Positions 46,045 through 57,770 of a stretch of DNA of 64,000 nt are shown one piece after another. Origin of the DNA: Vicia villosa (lineage: Eukaryota > Streptophyta > Magnoliopsida > Fabales > Fabaceae); NCBI RefSeq assembly GCF_029867415.1, contig NC_081183.1, positions 16,116,404 to 16,180,403 on the forward strand, in the 5' to 3' direction. The translations under genes and the position numbers were made by a program. Positions within the stretch are counted from its first letter, which is position 1. Each line of letters begins with the position of its first letter. The notes beneath the pieces were generated by a model that was given only the letters and a program-made list of their open reading frames with translations, had not been told where the DNA came from and searched no databases.

Positions 46045-46310
46045 ACTTTCTTTTTTTTTTTGACTAAAAAGATATTCATTAATTCAAATTAAAAATACAT
46101 CGTTCATTACAAATTCAAAATGGCTAAAAACTGAAAAAGGTGAATCTGCAAACAATTTCGCAGCACCTAGGTTAATAGCATGCAACGGCAACATGAAAGT
46201 GCCTACAAATATGACAAAAATAAAAGTCACCAGAATATTCATACGTCTGGATCTGCAACATTGACGCCCAAGTCTTCCTCGGATCTGCAATGATTGGATA
46301 TGAATGTGTC
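46045..46310 (-). mobile_element. Probable 5'-truncated LINE fragment, 3' end only
   Basis: Read on the minus strand it ends GAATATCTTTTTAGTCAAAAAAAAAA, a typical plant L1 3' terminus. No recognisable domain remains. Limits approximate. Confidence 0.4.
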
Positions 46311-46316
46311 AATTTG

Positions 46317-46435
46317 AACCAACAAACACCGTACTAAGACGGGAAAACCAACAAACACCGTACTAAGACGGGAAAACCAACTAACACCGTACTAAGACGG
46401 GAAAGCCAACTAACATCGTACAAGACGATGAAAAC
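46317..46435. repeat. Minisatellite ACCGTACTAAGACGGGAAA
   Basis: Four tandem copies of a unit of about 31 bp (AACCAACAAACACCGTACTAAGACGGGAAA type), the last one degenerate. Confidence 0.9.
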
Positions 46436-46749
46436 TTAAAAACACACAAAACAAGAAGCAATTCTGTATGGATAACCACTTATTTAAATAAAAAGAGAAA
46501 GAAAAACGGTGTTGAGGGGGTGATTTTTAGCCAAAAATGGCCAAAAACCACCCCTAAGATGGAAGAATGAAAAGAGAGAAACGTTGAGAAGAGTTTTGAA
46601 TTGAAATAGAGGGACACCGTTTAGTGTTTACTTTTTCTTTTAATAAACAAAAAAATAATAATAAAAGAAAGAGAATTAAACTTGACTTTTTCAAATCTCT
46701 TAGAGAGCCACTAGAGTGTTGACAACCGACATTTTTCTCGCCCTATGCA

Positions 46750-47350
46750 GCTTAAGGAGATCTTTTTGGAGCCCTCCTCCTCTTGCTTCTTAGGTGAAAG
46801 CTAATACGGATGGTGCTGCTGTCAATGCTAACTCTGCTTGTGGCGGTCTCTTTCGCAACAGCTTCGGAGATTTCATTTTTGGTTTTGCTGAGAATTTAGG
46901 TAATAACAATGCTTCTTTTGCTGAAGTTTCTGGAGCCTTGAGAGCTATTGAGATTGCTCAACAGTATAATTGGAATCATTTGTGGCTGGAGACAGATTCT
47001 TCCCTAGCTGTCAAAGCTTTCAACAATCTTGCGTCAATTCCTTGGTCTCTTCATAATAGATGGTTTAGTTGTCGGGCCTACATTAGACAGATCCATTTTT
47101 TGATTACTTACGTGTATAGAGAAGCTAATTCGTACGCCGACTTGTCGGCAAATGAAGGAGTTTTTGTAGATGGTTATCAGACCTTCTTTGATCCTCCGCA
47201 AAATCTATTCCCTAATGTTTTGTCCAACAAGTTAGACAAACCTAACTTTAGATTTACACACTTTTGAGCGAGGGTTAGGTTTGAACCCCCTCCTTTTCTT
47301 TTTCTAGCTCTTTTCTTTGATTTATAATATTTACCCTTTATAAAAAAAAA
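46750..47350 (+). mobile_element. 5'-truncated L1-type LINE carrying RNase H
   Basis: Contains an RNase H-like ORF and ends TTTATAAAAAAAAA near 47,350. A clear target duplication was not found. Nested in the reversed LTR. Confidence 0.7.
46794..47267 (+). pseudogene. RNase H domain (RVT_3 type) of an L1 LINE
   Basis: The 157-codon frame has the plant LINE RNase H landmarks: KANTDGAA with the first catalytic Asp, CGGLFRNSFGDF, AEVSGALRAIEIA with the Glu, LWLETDSSLAV with the next Asp, and VYREANSYAD near the end. No ATG starts it: an in-frame TAG directly precedes the first GTG codon, and the RT that should come before is missing. One expected Arg-Leu near the final Asp appears as Asp-Leu. 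A dead fragment. Confidence 0.85.
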
Positions 47351-48363
47351 TATAGCAGCAACATTAGAAAGATAGAACATGATAGAATAATTTATTTATC
47401 TCCTCTATTTCATCAACTCTCTCTTCCTTGTTTTTTTGTTATTTAAAAAAGAAACAAGCATATCACATTTTCATGGTAGTGCTACAGCTCAAAACACATA
47501 TATTCACATCCTTCTATACAAACTTTCACCTTTATTTTCAATCCCAAACAACACACACAAGAGGAAACAAGATTTAAACCATATAATCTATGCAGGTTAT
47601 GGGGATTTGAGATGCAGATGGGAGGAGGGTCTGAGTTTCAATTCTGCAGCATATCAGTAACTTTTCTCCTCCTCTTTTCTGGTATGATCAAGTGTTTATT
47701 TATAGGCTAAAATTGGTGCAGATTGTGTGAGCAAAAGAGAGGGAAAATTGAAGCCCAGTTTGTTGATATTTTCTGAATTTGGAGTTTGAGAGGGCATTTT
47801 TGTTGAATCCGCGTGAGGCTCTTGCAGCAATTGTGAGCCTTTGATTAATTTCAAATGGATGGTTGAGATTGATTTGGATTGAGAATTTTGTAAGAGGTTT
47901 GAGTTGCATTCTTCCTGTCCAGAAAACGTGAACTCAAACATGAATTGGCTTTTTGAAAGGACCCACTTCAATCCACCTATTTATTTTGACATAAAAAAAC
48001 CAAATAAAAGTAATAATAATAAAGAAAAAGAAAGTTAGTGTTATGACCAAACTAAAAAAATATGGAATAAAATAAGATATTACTTTATATTAAAATTAAT
48101 TTTTAAATTTTATAATAATTCAAATTTAAAAGTATATTTCAAATTAGAATTAAAAATTAAAATTAATATAAAATCATAAAATGACCATAAATTTGAATTA
48201 AAAAGAAAGGAGAATGGAATCTTAAACCTCGAATCTCGACATATCGATTTTTACGTCGAATTCGCTTCATCTCGCTTTTTTCGATTCAGTCCCTGTAACG
48301 AAAATAAAAGAGAAACAAGACATTTTTTTGCAATTTTGGATTAATGATTAGTAAACATAAAGT

Positions 48364-49102
48364 ACAACGCAACATCATCACTTTTGCTACACTCACTTTA
48401 TTCTCGTGTTGATTCTTATGATTTTGTTTAACATAGATTCTATATACCTTATATTGTTTCTGCTTAAGCGAAAGAAATGTATTTCAAAAGCTCGTCCTCA
48501 AGTCTCAAACCTCTCATTTAAATCATCCTTCATTGTATAATCTGCACATACAAAAATGCATTCTGATGCTAGTTCTTGGATGTGTTTCGAAAATATATCT
48601 TAAAATTATAGTAAAAAGGTAGGCATATTTAAATATTTTTATATTTAATAAACAAATTAAAATATTAAAATTTTCCCTATAAATATTAAAGTTTTCCTAG
48701 TAAAAAGGTAGGCATATTTAAATATTTCTATAAATATGCGACCCTGCATTTTTAGTCCCTACAAAATTTTCTTTCAATGATTGGTCTTTCTAAATTTTTT
48801 CTTGCATGCAGTTTTGATCTCTGTTGTTTTTTAAAATTTTAAAAACTGTTTAATTACCCTTCAATTTTTGAATAATTTTTTATGCATGTTTAGGACACTG
48901 TAAAATATCTATTTATCAAATTTTAGAATTTTTTAAAATGAGAAGAATTAAACATGAATTTTTCAAATTTCAAAAGACAATGAAAAATGTAATGAAAATC
49001 TCGACTTAGAAATCAAATTTTGAATTCTTTTTTATTAAGGAACTTTTTAAAACGTTCTAAACATGTATGTAAAATAATCATTCAAAAATACTCATTCGTT
49101 TT
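48364..49102. other. Remnant of unit 3: RTE relict and MITE pieces
   Basis: Matches 43,150-43,950 with an internal short duplication near 48,690 (GTAAAAAGGTAGGCATATTTAAATATTT repeated). No gene. Confidence 0.6.
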
Positions 49103-52100
49103 TTGAGAATTGGATTGAACTTTAGTGTGTCGAAGGGTAGCTTCTAGTTCGACAGAGATTGTGTCGAAGACCTACAAACTATAGTCGAAGTGTGTTCTAG
49201 TATGTGGGTGTTGAAATGCTAGGGTTGTTAGTATTTCGAATTGGGCCTGTTTGTTATGTCCAATTATTTAAGTTAGCTTGTTGAAAACTTGCGTTGATGA
49301 ATGGAAAACATAAGACGCATCTTCATGTTTTCAAAAGCTCACTCTCTATTCAACTAAACTGCTGAACACACTCATTTTTGCACCAGCCATAGCTGTCCTT
49401 CACAGCTAAATCAACACATCAGCCGTAGGAACAATCACCCACACATAGTAGTCAAATGTCAGCACATGTTGTTTGACATCACAATACAGCTACTCTGCAC
49501 AGGCTAGAACTACCTGTAAGCTCCATGAAGATCATCACTCTTCCAACAGTAGATCATAGACAACAACATTAACTCCTCCTGATAAGAATAACCAATGCTC
49601 CTTCTGTAGATGACCACTTAACACCAGATGAAAACACAAAGAGATTTCCACATTCTCAACATGAAGAAGTGCCACTTCTTTCACTTGTTGAGCATAATCT
49701 CACTATGTTTATTTCAGATACATGGTCTGTCAAGTCAACACAAAAGCCCACTTGATTTGGAATTTATCACATATTCCATAACAAATGTCTTTAGTTTACT
49801 TTCTACACAAAGTAAAGACTGCCACAATCTTTTACTTACATTAGAAGAAACCTTCTTATCTTCAGCCATTCTGATCAGATCACACTATCTGACATCAAAC
49901 TTCTATCCTTACAGTCCACTAACAGCTAGTGAAGTCTACATCATGAGAGTAATCATGTATTTCCAGAACATACTACTACCACCAAGATCAGAACCTACCC
50001 ATTCTAATCCACATTATGTCAGAACTGCCACTTCAGACAATAATGCTACTTCTTCAAACTTCACATGCACAGTCCTAGACATTCTTCCAGGATAACAACA
50101 CACAGTGATGTTGTTACATCATGTAAGACATCAGCTTCACATCATAGACAAAATATCACACCTTCTGCTTCTCATTCAGTTTATCAACAACTTAATAGAA
50201 TAGAGAGAAATAAACTCTCACACAATTTTTGAAACAATGAATTCAGAAACCTGATTTGCATCCACATATCAGATAAGTACCCAGCTCTCGACAAGGTCTT
50301 TACCATCAGTCACATGCACATCTTCATCAGATCTGACTCACACCTAGTTCTCGACAAGATATTTGTCATTAAATGAAAATTCACAAAATAAACAGCATAT
50401 GATATTTTCTTATTCATTCACACACTTCTGATACAGTCAGCTGATAAGGCCACCTCTGGTTGTCATACTTCAGAGCACCACATTCAAAATTCTCAATCAT
50501 TGTCACCCAGAGAAAAAAATTCTAAGCAAACTCTCTGAATTAAAATGTTCATACTTCTCACACAAGGTAGGACAATTGATCTGACATCCTTCCTCATCAC
50601 ACCTGTGGTACTTGCTGAAGCAGTTAACACATTCCAGATTAGGTCAGTGGCTTGACCTTAATTTCACTCTGGATATACACCACTTACTTGGCTGAGGAGA
50701 TAATAAAACCTCTGGAGATGATGTTCCAACATCCTTTGGAACATCCACACAGATTCCATCTGCCTTGGATCTGACATAATATACTGCTTCTTTGAAAACT
50801 TCCATGTATGCAACAGTATACTTTTTCATCAGCTTTCTCCCCCTTAACATTAGCTGATGCACATGAGGAATAAAATACAAGACACCCCCCCTCAAACTGA
50901 GAATTGAAACACCTTACACAAATTCCTCTCCTAGAACATAAGAGGAGACTCAACTTATAGACATATTCACTTGAACCATCCATTTACAGACATAGGGAAT
51001 CAGACCTCTATATTGGATGACTTAGAACACAAGACAATCAGTGTTCATGACTCGAAAACAAGACTCTAAACAGTAAGACAAACAGACTTAGAATAGAAAA
51101 CCTATTCAATATCTTTGCAAAAACAACTGCAAAGAAGGACCTCAGACATAACAATGTCTCAACACTACCCTTATTCCATATGTTTGTCACAAGTTGACAA
51201 ACATAACCTATATAGACTCTAAACTTACCCATATCCAAAATAAGGACATGAGAGACTCAAACAAGACTCGAGAGAAAAGAAAAAGAAAAGAAAGACTCTA
51301 GAAACCTGAGCAACTTAATTAACATACCTAGACTCTTAGAGATGTTACTTTATTAAGAACTGCATCAGGTGAATTTGTGCATTGGTTGGAACATGCACTA
51401 AGTCAGAGCAAGTGATACACACCATCAATACATGTTTTAGATGAAAATAATAAGAACTATCCTTGCTGGTTTCCAAGGATAAAACATGTCTTAAGTTACA
51501 TCCTGACTTGTTGTTTGACATTGGTCTTATGGCTTAAAAAGATTAGTCTTTGAAAGACTTTCCATATGATTAGAAGCAAAATTACACTGTCCTTGCTGAT
51601 CTCCATACTCTATACTCCCCCTGAGATATACAAATTAAGGACATATTTGAGGTTGGTCCTTGAAATATTCTTTATTTGGAATCAGCCACAGTTTCCAAAT
51701 TAGGAATCCTTAGTTTGCTTGCTACACAAGATTCATATTGCCACACTCTACAACTTATAATAGAATAAACCTCTTATGTATAACCATAAATTTATCTTCA
51801 ACAGATAAGTATGAACCTTATCTTTCTAGTGTCTTCAATAGTTGTGATGTTACTTCTTTATGTAGAACATTCTCTTCTATACATCACATACTTCTTCTTC
51901 TCTTGATTCAGATTTCCACACAGTTATGTTAATATCTAGCTCCCATCAAGATATTTAACAGTACCTATATGTTTTCTTCTTGCTTGAACCAACTCTTCAA
52001 ATAATCACCAGACAACATTGCCACACTTCCTAAACTTGTGAAGATAATAGTGAACTTTAATACTGATGCTTAATTCACACTAGTCCATGAATTCTTCATA

Positions 52101-53880
52101 CAAATACTCAGCTCCCGATAGAGTATATGAATCTTGCATTTAGGTTGCACATCTAATAAGTACTAAGTCTCCCGTCAAAGTACCTATCAGTTAGTCAGTT
52201 AGAATTGACTACTCACACTAGATCATTCTGACTGATTACCTCTTCACACTTATATACTTTCCTCTTGGCAATAAAATACTTTCAAATAACTGAAGACAAG
52301 GAGATGATGTTTTAACATTTGATACGACATCATCCTTTATGGTTCTTGGCTAACATCTCTAACATCTTATTCATAACACTTGGGGTGGGAACAACAGAGC
52401 ATAGTGAGTAGCAACTTTACATCCAGGCATATCAAGGAATAATATAGGCCACATCTCAATAAACTTTTCTTCATACTTTTATTCTAATTTTGAGATGATG
52501 GATGCCACAGTCTGTACCTATAGAGGAGATTCCCTCAGCTAGGTTTTTGGACCAGATTCACTTATGGCATAACACTGAAATAGTTAGATTCTTCTGAGCA
52601 ATCTGACTTCCTTGATTCTTATTAACACTACCCTTTCTGGATAATAACTATGGGACAGTCAACATCCAAGACCATATTTCACTGTGGTTGAGACACAATA
52701 TTCAGTTCTATAGTCTGCTTTATGGTCATGAATAAATTTCCACATACCTGGTTCCTTTGATTAGAGGAAAATACCAAATATAAGGTCGTCTTGATTATAC
52801 ATAAAGGAACTGAAAACTATTTATAACCTATTCCCTACTGGACTTGGGCCTTCAATCACAGCCTTATTTGTTGTTACAAATCAGCAGAAAACTTCTGCTA
52901 AAAGTTAGGTCTTCAATCATAAGTTTCCTAAATTATCTCTATAATTAGAAACTGCATAATCTTCAATATTCTGATTTGATTCTTTTGACCTTTAAACCTG
53001 CGCCACATAGGATTGCATAATATTCCATAGAATATTCTGCATTTGTTGAGTACATACTGAATCTTTCATATTCCAGCTCAGCAGACGCGATGTCATGAGT
53101 TTCTGCATATTACATCTCATAAGACATGTTATCACAGAACGTGTCTCAACATTCCATAGGACATCTTGCTGTTGTACCTGTTTTTCACATATTTATATTT
53201 GCTAGTTCTATAAATCCTATTACATGTTGCTGCTACTATATTTTAGCCAAACATAAATACCAATCCCATAATTCAGAGCATTAACAAAAAACTAAGGAGC
53301 GGTTTTGGGGTTATAAATAACTGCGAAGAATGTTTTGAAAAAGAAACTGAGTTAAACCTAATTATTACCTAGTATTTATTGATCCTGACGGTTGAAAGGG
53401 AAAGCGTGATACGAAGAGATTTGAAACAAATTCCTAGAGTTTTAGTCTTAGTAGCTTTACCGCATGCGTCTTTTCAGGAGGTTTACGACACGTGTTCATT
53501 AATCACATGTCTTTGCAGATGAGAGACGTTAATGAACTTCTGATTTGTAGGATGTTCTATTCATGATTTCAGAGTTACTTCTTAGCTTTTCTTAAAACTT
53601 CTGATCTTTTGTTTTCTTAACCCAATTGATTTAATTTTCACACATAGTCCAGATTTTGAAGACAATATCTTAGTATGTTTTTGATATGGTTTATGCCTAA
53701 TTGATTAGATCAAAATGTCTTACGTCTTATGGTATTGCCTAAGTAAACAAGGAAAACATAATGCAAACACCACAGCATAACTTTATTTAGAAAGAAGGAT
53801 TACACGCTTAGCTTTGTTTTACTAATTTCTAAAGAGATTACCCTTAGTCCATAATAACATATTCTCAGGGAAGTTTTCAG
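49103..53880. other. Degraded LTR-retrotransposon-like sequence, no intact gene
   Basis: The first 200 bases (repeated TGTCGAAG and TTCGAC words) resemble a copia LTR. Later CTCCCCCTGAGAT (51,615) resembles the polypurine-rich 3' regions of elements A and B, and CAGCTCCCGATAGAG-type phrases recur (50,283; 50,346; 52,108; 52,170). I could not fix ends or target duplications. A 155-codon ORF at 49,628-50,095 has no recognised domain. Confidence 0.4.
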
Positions 53881-53911
53881 CTTCATCTTCCTCTATCATT
53901 TCTTTGATGAG

Positions 53912-54480
53912 TTATATAATTCCATCTTGAATGAAAATTTCTGACAGCACTATTCCAAAGGGAATATAGGCTTTAGTGTGATTTCTGGAGTCAGAAATTG
54001 AGTTCCATAGATGATTGAACATAGATTGGGGCAGACTAATGTGCATGTTATTCATCAATAGATAGATAAAAGCCTGATCACCATATGTTAGGAGATCTTG
54101 GTTTTCTTTTTTGGGAAGGAAATTTGAAGTAACAAGCTTGAACCAAGTTTTTGGAATGGGCAGGAGACTTTCAAGATCAATGGGGTTGTATCTTGATGAG
54201 ACATCATGAAGAGTTCTTAACATCTCGGGATTAATGAATTGAGTTTAAAATGAGTTAACAGGAATCCCTAGGTTCTCACATCCAGTTGCAAGAACAAATG
54301 AGAAACAGTTAATAGAAGTTGGAATATCAAATATGAAGGATGAGATGAAGTTTTCTTCGGGGTTAAGAGAGGCATATTTCCAGAAGTCTTTGACTAGATT
54401 CTCATAGATAGGTTTCTTCAGAATTGAGAGATATCTTGTTCATTTTTTATTGTAGACCACATTCATAAGACTACATGCAA
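53912..54480 (-). pseudogene. Relict plant transposon protein domain (retroelement extra ORF)
   Basis: On the minus strand, upstream text readable as YENLVKDFWKYASLN and NCFSFVLATGCENLGIP leads, after stops, into a 103-codon frame with QAFIYLLMNNMHISLP and YIPFGIVLSEIF. This pattern (a DFW block, then a FIYFL..I..LP block, then PYGRLLSEIF) is what I know from the legume putative plant transposon protein domain found in extra ORFs of retroelements. At least two stops and no complete gene. The assignment is moderate. Confidence 0.5.
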
Positions 54481-55394
54481 AAATGTTTTCAACAGATGGA
54501 CTTCAACTTGGTTTTTGAGATAACTTCAAGAAGGTTTTGGTTTCCTAGAAAGGTTAGTGGAGGTGTAACGCCCCAAATTTAATTAATTATTTAATTAAAT
54601 TGATCGAGGATTTATTCATTGGAATTAGTTGAAGTCGAGGTTTATCGGTATTATTCTAAAGGCGTAATTTGGATTAATATGTTATTTTGAGCAGTTAAGT
54701 TGTGGTCGGATTAGTCAGAGAAGTACAATTGCGAGTTAGTATTGTTAAAGTTATGGATCGATGGTAAATGTGGAATATTATTGGAAATAATATTCGGTTA
54801 TGTTGTGTGGTTAATTATTTATGTGTGTTATTTGGCTTAATTGAGTAATTAGAGTAATATTATGAATCGGGCCTATATAGAATATGAGATTGGATTGTGG
54901 GTTAAGCCCAATAAAGAAAAGAAGGATAGTAAGAGAGTTAGGGTTTTAGAGATTAAACCTCATAACTCATTTTGTGGGAAAGAAGAGAAAGAAGAGAAAG
55001 AAGAGAGGAAGAGAAGAAAGCTATGGCATGAAGAGAGGGATGACTCCATTGAAGATGAGGCTTTTGCTAAGGTAAGGGTGGGGTTCTTACTCTCTAAGGG
55101 TTGGCATGATGATGTATATGGTGGGTTAGATTGTATGTTATTCTCCATGGAAGTTGTGTGTAGAGATGTTAGGGTTTATGAACAAATGTGTAAATTCATG
55201 ATTTGAAATGTGTTTTAATTGATGTCTGATGATTGTTATGATGTTAGAAGATCCATAATATGTGTTGTATTTGTGTTTATAACATGTATTCCATTGTTGT
55301 TCATGATGGTTGGTGTTTTCAGCTTGATTGGGTTGAGTTTGGGGGTTTTTGGATGGGTTTCGTATGCTGTTTTCTGTGATTTGGGATTTTCTGA

Positions 55395-55515
55395 AATCGC
55401 CAGTTCGCGCCGCGAACTATTGTTCGAGCCGCGAACTGCCTGGCAGAAACTCAGGAAAAATTGGATTCACTCAGTTTGCGCCGCGAACTTTGTTGGCGTC
55501 GCGAACCCTGTTTTG
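55395..55515. repeat. GTTCGCGCCGCGAAC palindromic repeats in the solo LTR
   Basis: Four degenerate copies of a GC-rich palindromic motif in otherwise AT-rich DNA, two and two, separated by about 60 bases. Confidence 0.8.
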
Positions 55516-55994
55516 CAGAACTTTTTCTAAACTTTGAAATGATGTAACTTTTGATCCGTAACTCCGTTTTATGCGCCGTTCGAAGTGTTAGAAAGCTAAC
55601 GCAATGAACTATACCATGATGCAATAAAATGATCCATATGATATAGTTTCCTATTATGTTTATTAGGATTAAATGATGAACTATGTTGTGTTAACAAATG
55701 AAGTATGCTCTTTGCGATGAATTGACATAATTGTGTTGTAGTATAACTTGACGTATGTTTTCTTATGATGATACAATGTTATTGAGATGATGATAAGTAA
55801 CTCCTTATGATGAATGAGATAATGATGTATGTGATGATATGCATGATTAACAAAGATGTTGTATGCTATATGCGACTAATTGTGCGTATTTGATATGTAT
55901 GAGTCGACGAAGATGCCATGCGATGACTTAACAATATATATGAAATTGAATATAACATATTATGATGATTACTTGAATTAAGGAATATGATGAA

Positions 55995-56230
55995 TGTGTT
56001 GTTGTTGTTGTGCAATATAACGAATTTTTATTGTTATAACATGATGAATTGTTGTTATTGTTGTAATATGTTGGTGTTTGTTGTTGTTGTGCAATATGTT
56101 GAATTGTTATTGTTATAACATGATGAATTAATGTTATTGTTGTAACATGTTGGTGTTTGTTGTTGTTGTGCAATATGTTGAATTGTTATTGTTGCTATGA
56201 CATGATGAATTTGTCGTTGTTGTTGTAGAC
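55995..56230. repeat. TTG-rich tandem repeats in the solo LTR
   Basis: About four copies of a unit of about 60 bp containing GTTGTTGTTGTGCAATATG and TTATAACATGATGAATT. Confidence 0.85.
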
Positions 56231-56489
56231 CCTATGGTCACTATTGATAAGTTGTATTATGTTGATAAGAATTAAGTTGAATAGATGTTGTATGTCGATA
56301 TGATGTGATGATGTGATTGAGATGTGGTAAATTACTATGATACGGTTATTGCCATAGAACCTTGGCATTGAGTTGATGTTGTTTAGTTGATGTGGTTATG
56401 TTGTTCAATTTGATTATGTCGTTTAAGTTGATTAAGTGGTTTAAGTTGTGTTTGTGGATGTGCATCATTTGAGTCGCATCCATTGCATT

Positions 56490-56580
56490 GTTTGAGACGG
56501 CCCTTGTGGCAATTGTTTGAGACGGCCCTAGTGGCAAATGTTTGAGACGGCCCAATGGCAAACTGTTTGAGACGGGAGTT
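56490..56580. repeat. TTTGAGACGGCCC short tandem repeats
   Basis: Four copies of about 29 bp with the core GTTTGAGACGGCCCTTGTGGC. Confidence 0.85.
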
Positions 56581-57313
56581 TTACTCCAATGGTACCACAT
56601 GCATATGCATAAGTTTGAGTCACATTCGAGTCGCATTTGAATTGCATTTGAATTGTGTTTGGATTGTTGAGATGACGAGGTGTTTGTTGTGACGTGATAA
56701 TGATATGTTTGTTGTGATGTATTTGATATCATACTTGTATATTTGAATATGTGATTAATGACATCGTTTCCGTTTTGAAAGTTGTATTATATTGATAAGT
56801 TGTTTTATGGTGAAACTTCTTGTAAGATGTTATGTGATGCGAAGTGGTGAAATTATGTATGATCTATATCTCCTATATTATTTATCATGCATTCCTTTAT
56901 ATTGTAAGATATCTCACCCCTTTGCTGATATTTCCCCTACCATGGGAAATGGGCAGGTACTCAAGATTAGTCGTGGAGGTCCGAGGTTATTTATGTGAAG
57001 TCTTTATGTTGCTTTATAGCAAGTCGAGTTGGTGTCCATTGCTCTGATACGTAGCACTCGGGGGATTAGTCTTTATTATTTGATTATTGTATACTATGAT
57101 GACATTTGTGTTAAATTGAATTGAAAGGTGTTTATAAGTTTAAGTTGTAAGTGGTGAAAGAAGTGTTGTTCCGAATGCTATGTATCTTTATTAAATGCAA
57201 TATAAGTATGTTTGTTTGGTTAAGTCGAATTGTGACATCCTATCGTTTGATGAATATTTTTAAATGCACTCTGATTTTCGTTTATAATTGCGGGGTAGAT
57301 TTGGGGTGTTACA

Positions 57314-57448
57314 GGAGGCATTCTAAGAAAGGAGTGGCTTATTGAGGAGCTATGATGTAGGAACTTATATCTCTAAGAGAATCAAATTATTAAATGTGAG
57401 ACAGATGAGTTAATGAGGTGGTAGAGAATAGGACTAATAATAGAGTAG
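57314..57448. other. Flank between the solo LTR and the CACTA element
   Basis: Continues the degraded retroelement split by the solo LTR. No gene. Confidence 0.4.
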
Positions 57449-57489
57449 CACTACGCCAAATTTGTCTTTTAGCAGCACCCCTACGAAAG

Positions 57490-57770
57490 CGCTTTTAGGA
57501 AAAAGCGCTGCTATAGGTTTCGCTAAAAACAAAACTAAAAATGAAGGGAAAAAAGCGCTGCTATAGGTGGTCCTACGAAAGCACTTTTTAAAAGCGCTGG
57601 TATAGGGATGGTTACCAAAGCGCTTTAAAGAAGCGCTGCTATAGGGCAGGTTACCAAAGCGCTTTTAGAAGCGCTGGTAAAGGGGTAGGTTACCAAAGCG
57701 CTTTCTATTTAAAAAGCGTTGGTATAGGGCTGGGTACCAAAGCGCTTTTTAAAAGCGCTCTCGTAGGGTA
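57490..57770. repeat. Subterminal repeats of the CACTA element
   Basis: About ten copies in both orientations of a motif close to AAAAGCGCTGCTATAGGG / TACCAAAGCGCTTTT. In En/Spm such repeats are the binding sites of the accessory transposase TNPA. Confidence 0.85.

Larger units (their letters stand above)
44747..48322 (-). mobile_element. Ogre-like LTR in reverse orientation, no matching target duplication
   Basis: The plus strand begins TGTTGCGGCCGACC and soon shows ACAGAGTCGCCACCGG and CGGGAGTCGGTTATG-AAGGGAAAG, the reverse complement of the 3' ends of the two solo LTRs in this window. A reversed TATA (TTTATTTATAGGC, about 47,697-47,709) and a terminal GAAACAAGACA at 48,322 fit the LTR start. 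The left end is sharp. The right end is inferred. Flanks (ACTGG and TTTTT) do not match. Two LINE fragments are nested inside. Confidence 0.6.
44459..49102 (+). repeat. Tandem unit 3 (truncated and deleted)
   Basis: Homology to unit 2 runs from 44,459 to 44,746, then resumes only at about 48,364 (equivalent to about 43,150) and fades at about 49,102. About 2.5 kb of the unit is missing, replaced by an LTR. Confidence 0.8.
54564..57313 (+). mobile_element. Solo LTR, probably Ty3/gypsy (2,750 bp)
   Basis: It begins TGTAACGCCCCAAAT and ends ATTTGGGGTGTTACA, long inverted termini typical of chromovirus (Tekay/Del-type) LTRs in legumes. The perfect duplication GGAGG flanks it (54,559-54,563 and 57,314-57,318). 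No coding capacity. Orientation is tentative, from CCATGGGAAATGGGCAGGTA near the presumed 3' part. ORFs inside (for example 54,862-55,206) are not supported as genes. Confidence 0.9.

Noticed and set aside
49628..50095. 155-codon ORF with a hydrophobic N-terminal segment
   Set aside because: No recognised domain, surrounded by degraded retroelement sequence, and composition like its non-coding neighbours. Could be chance; not called as a gene.
50644..50983. Two overlapping minus-strand ORFs of 83 and 99 codons
   Set aside because: No recognisable domain, different frames over the same bases, in degraded sequence.
54862..55530. Two consecutive plus-strand ORFs of about 100 codons
   Set aside because: Within the 2.75 kb solo LTR; no known domain, and the second runs through the palindromic repeats.
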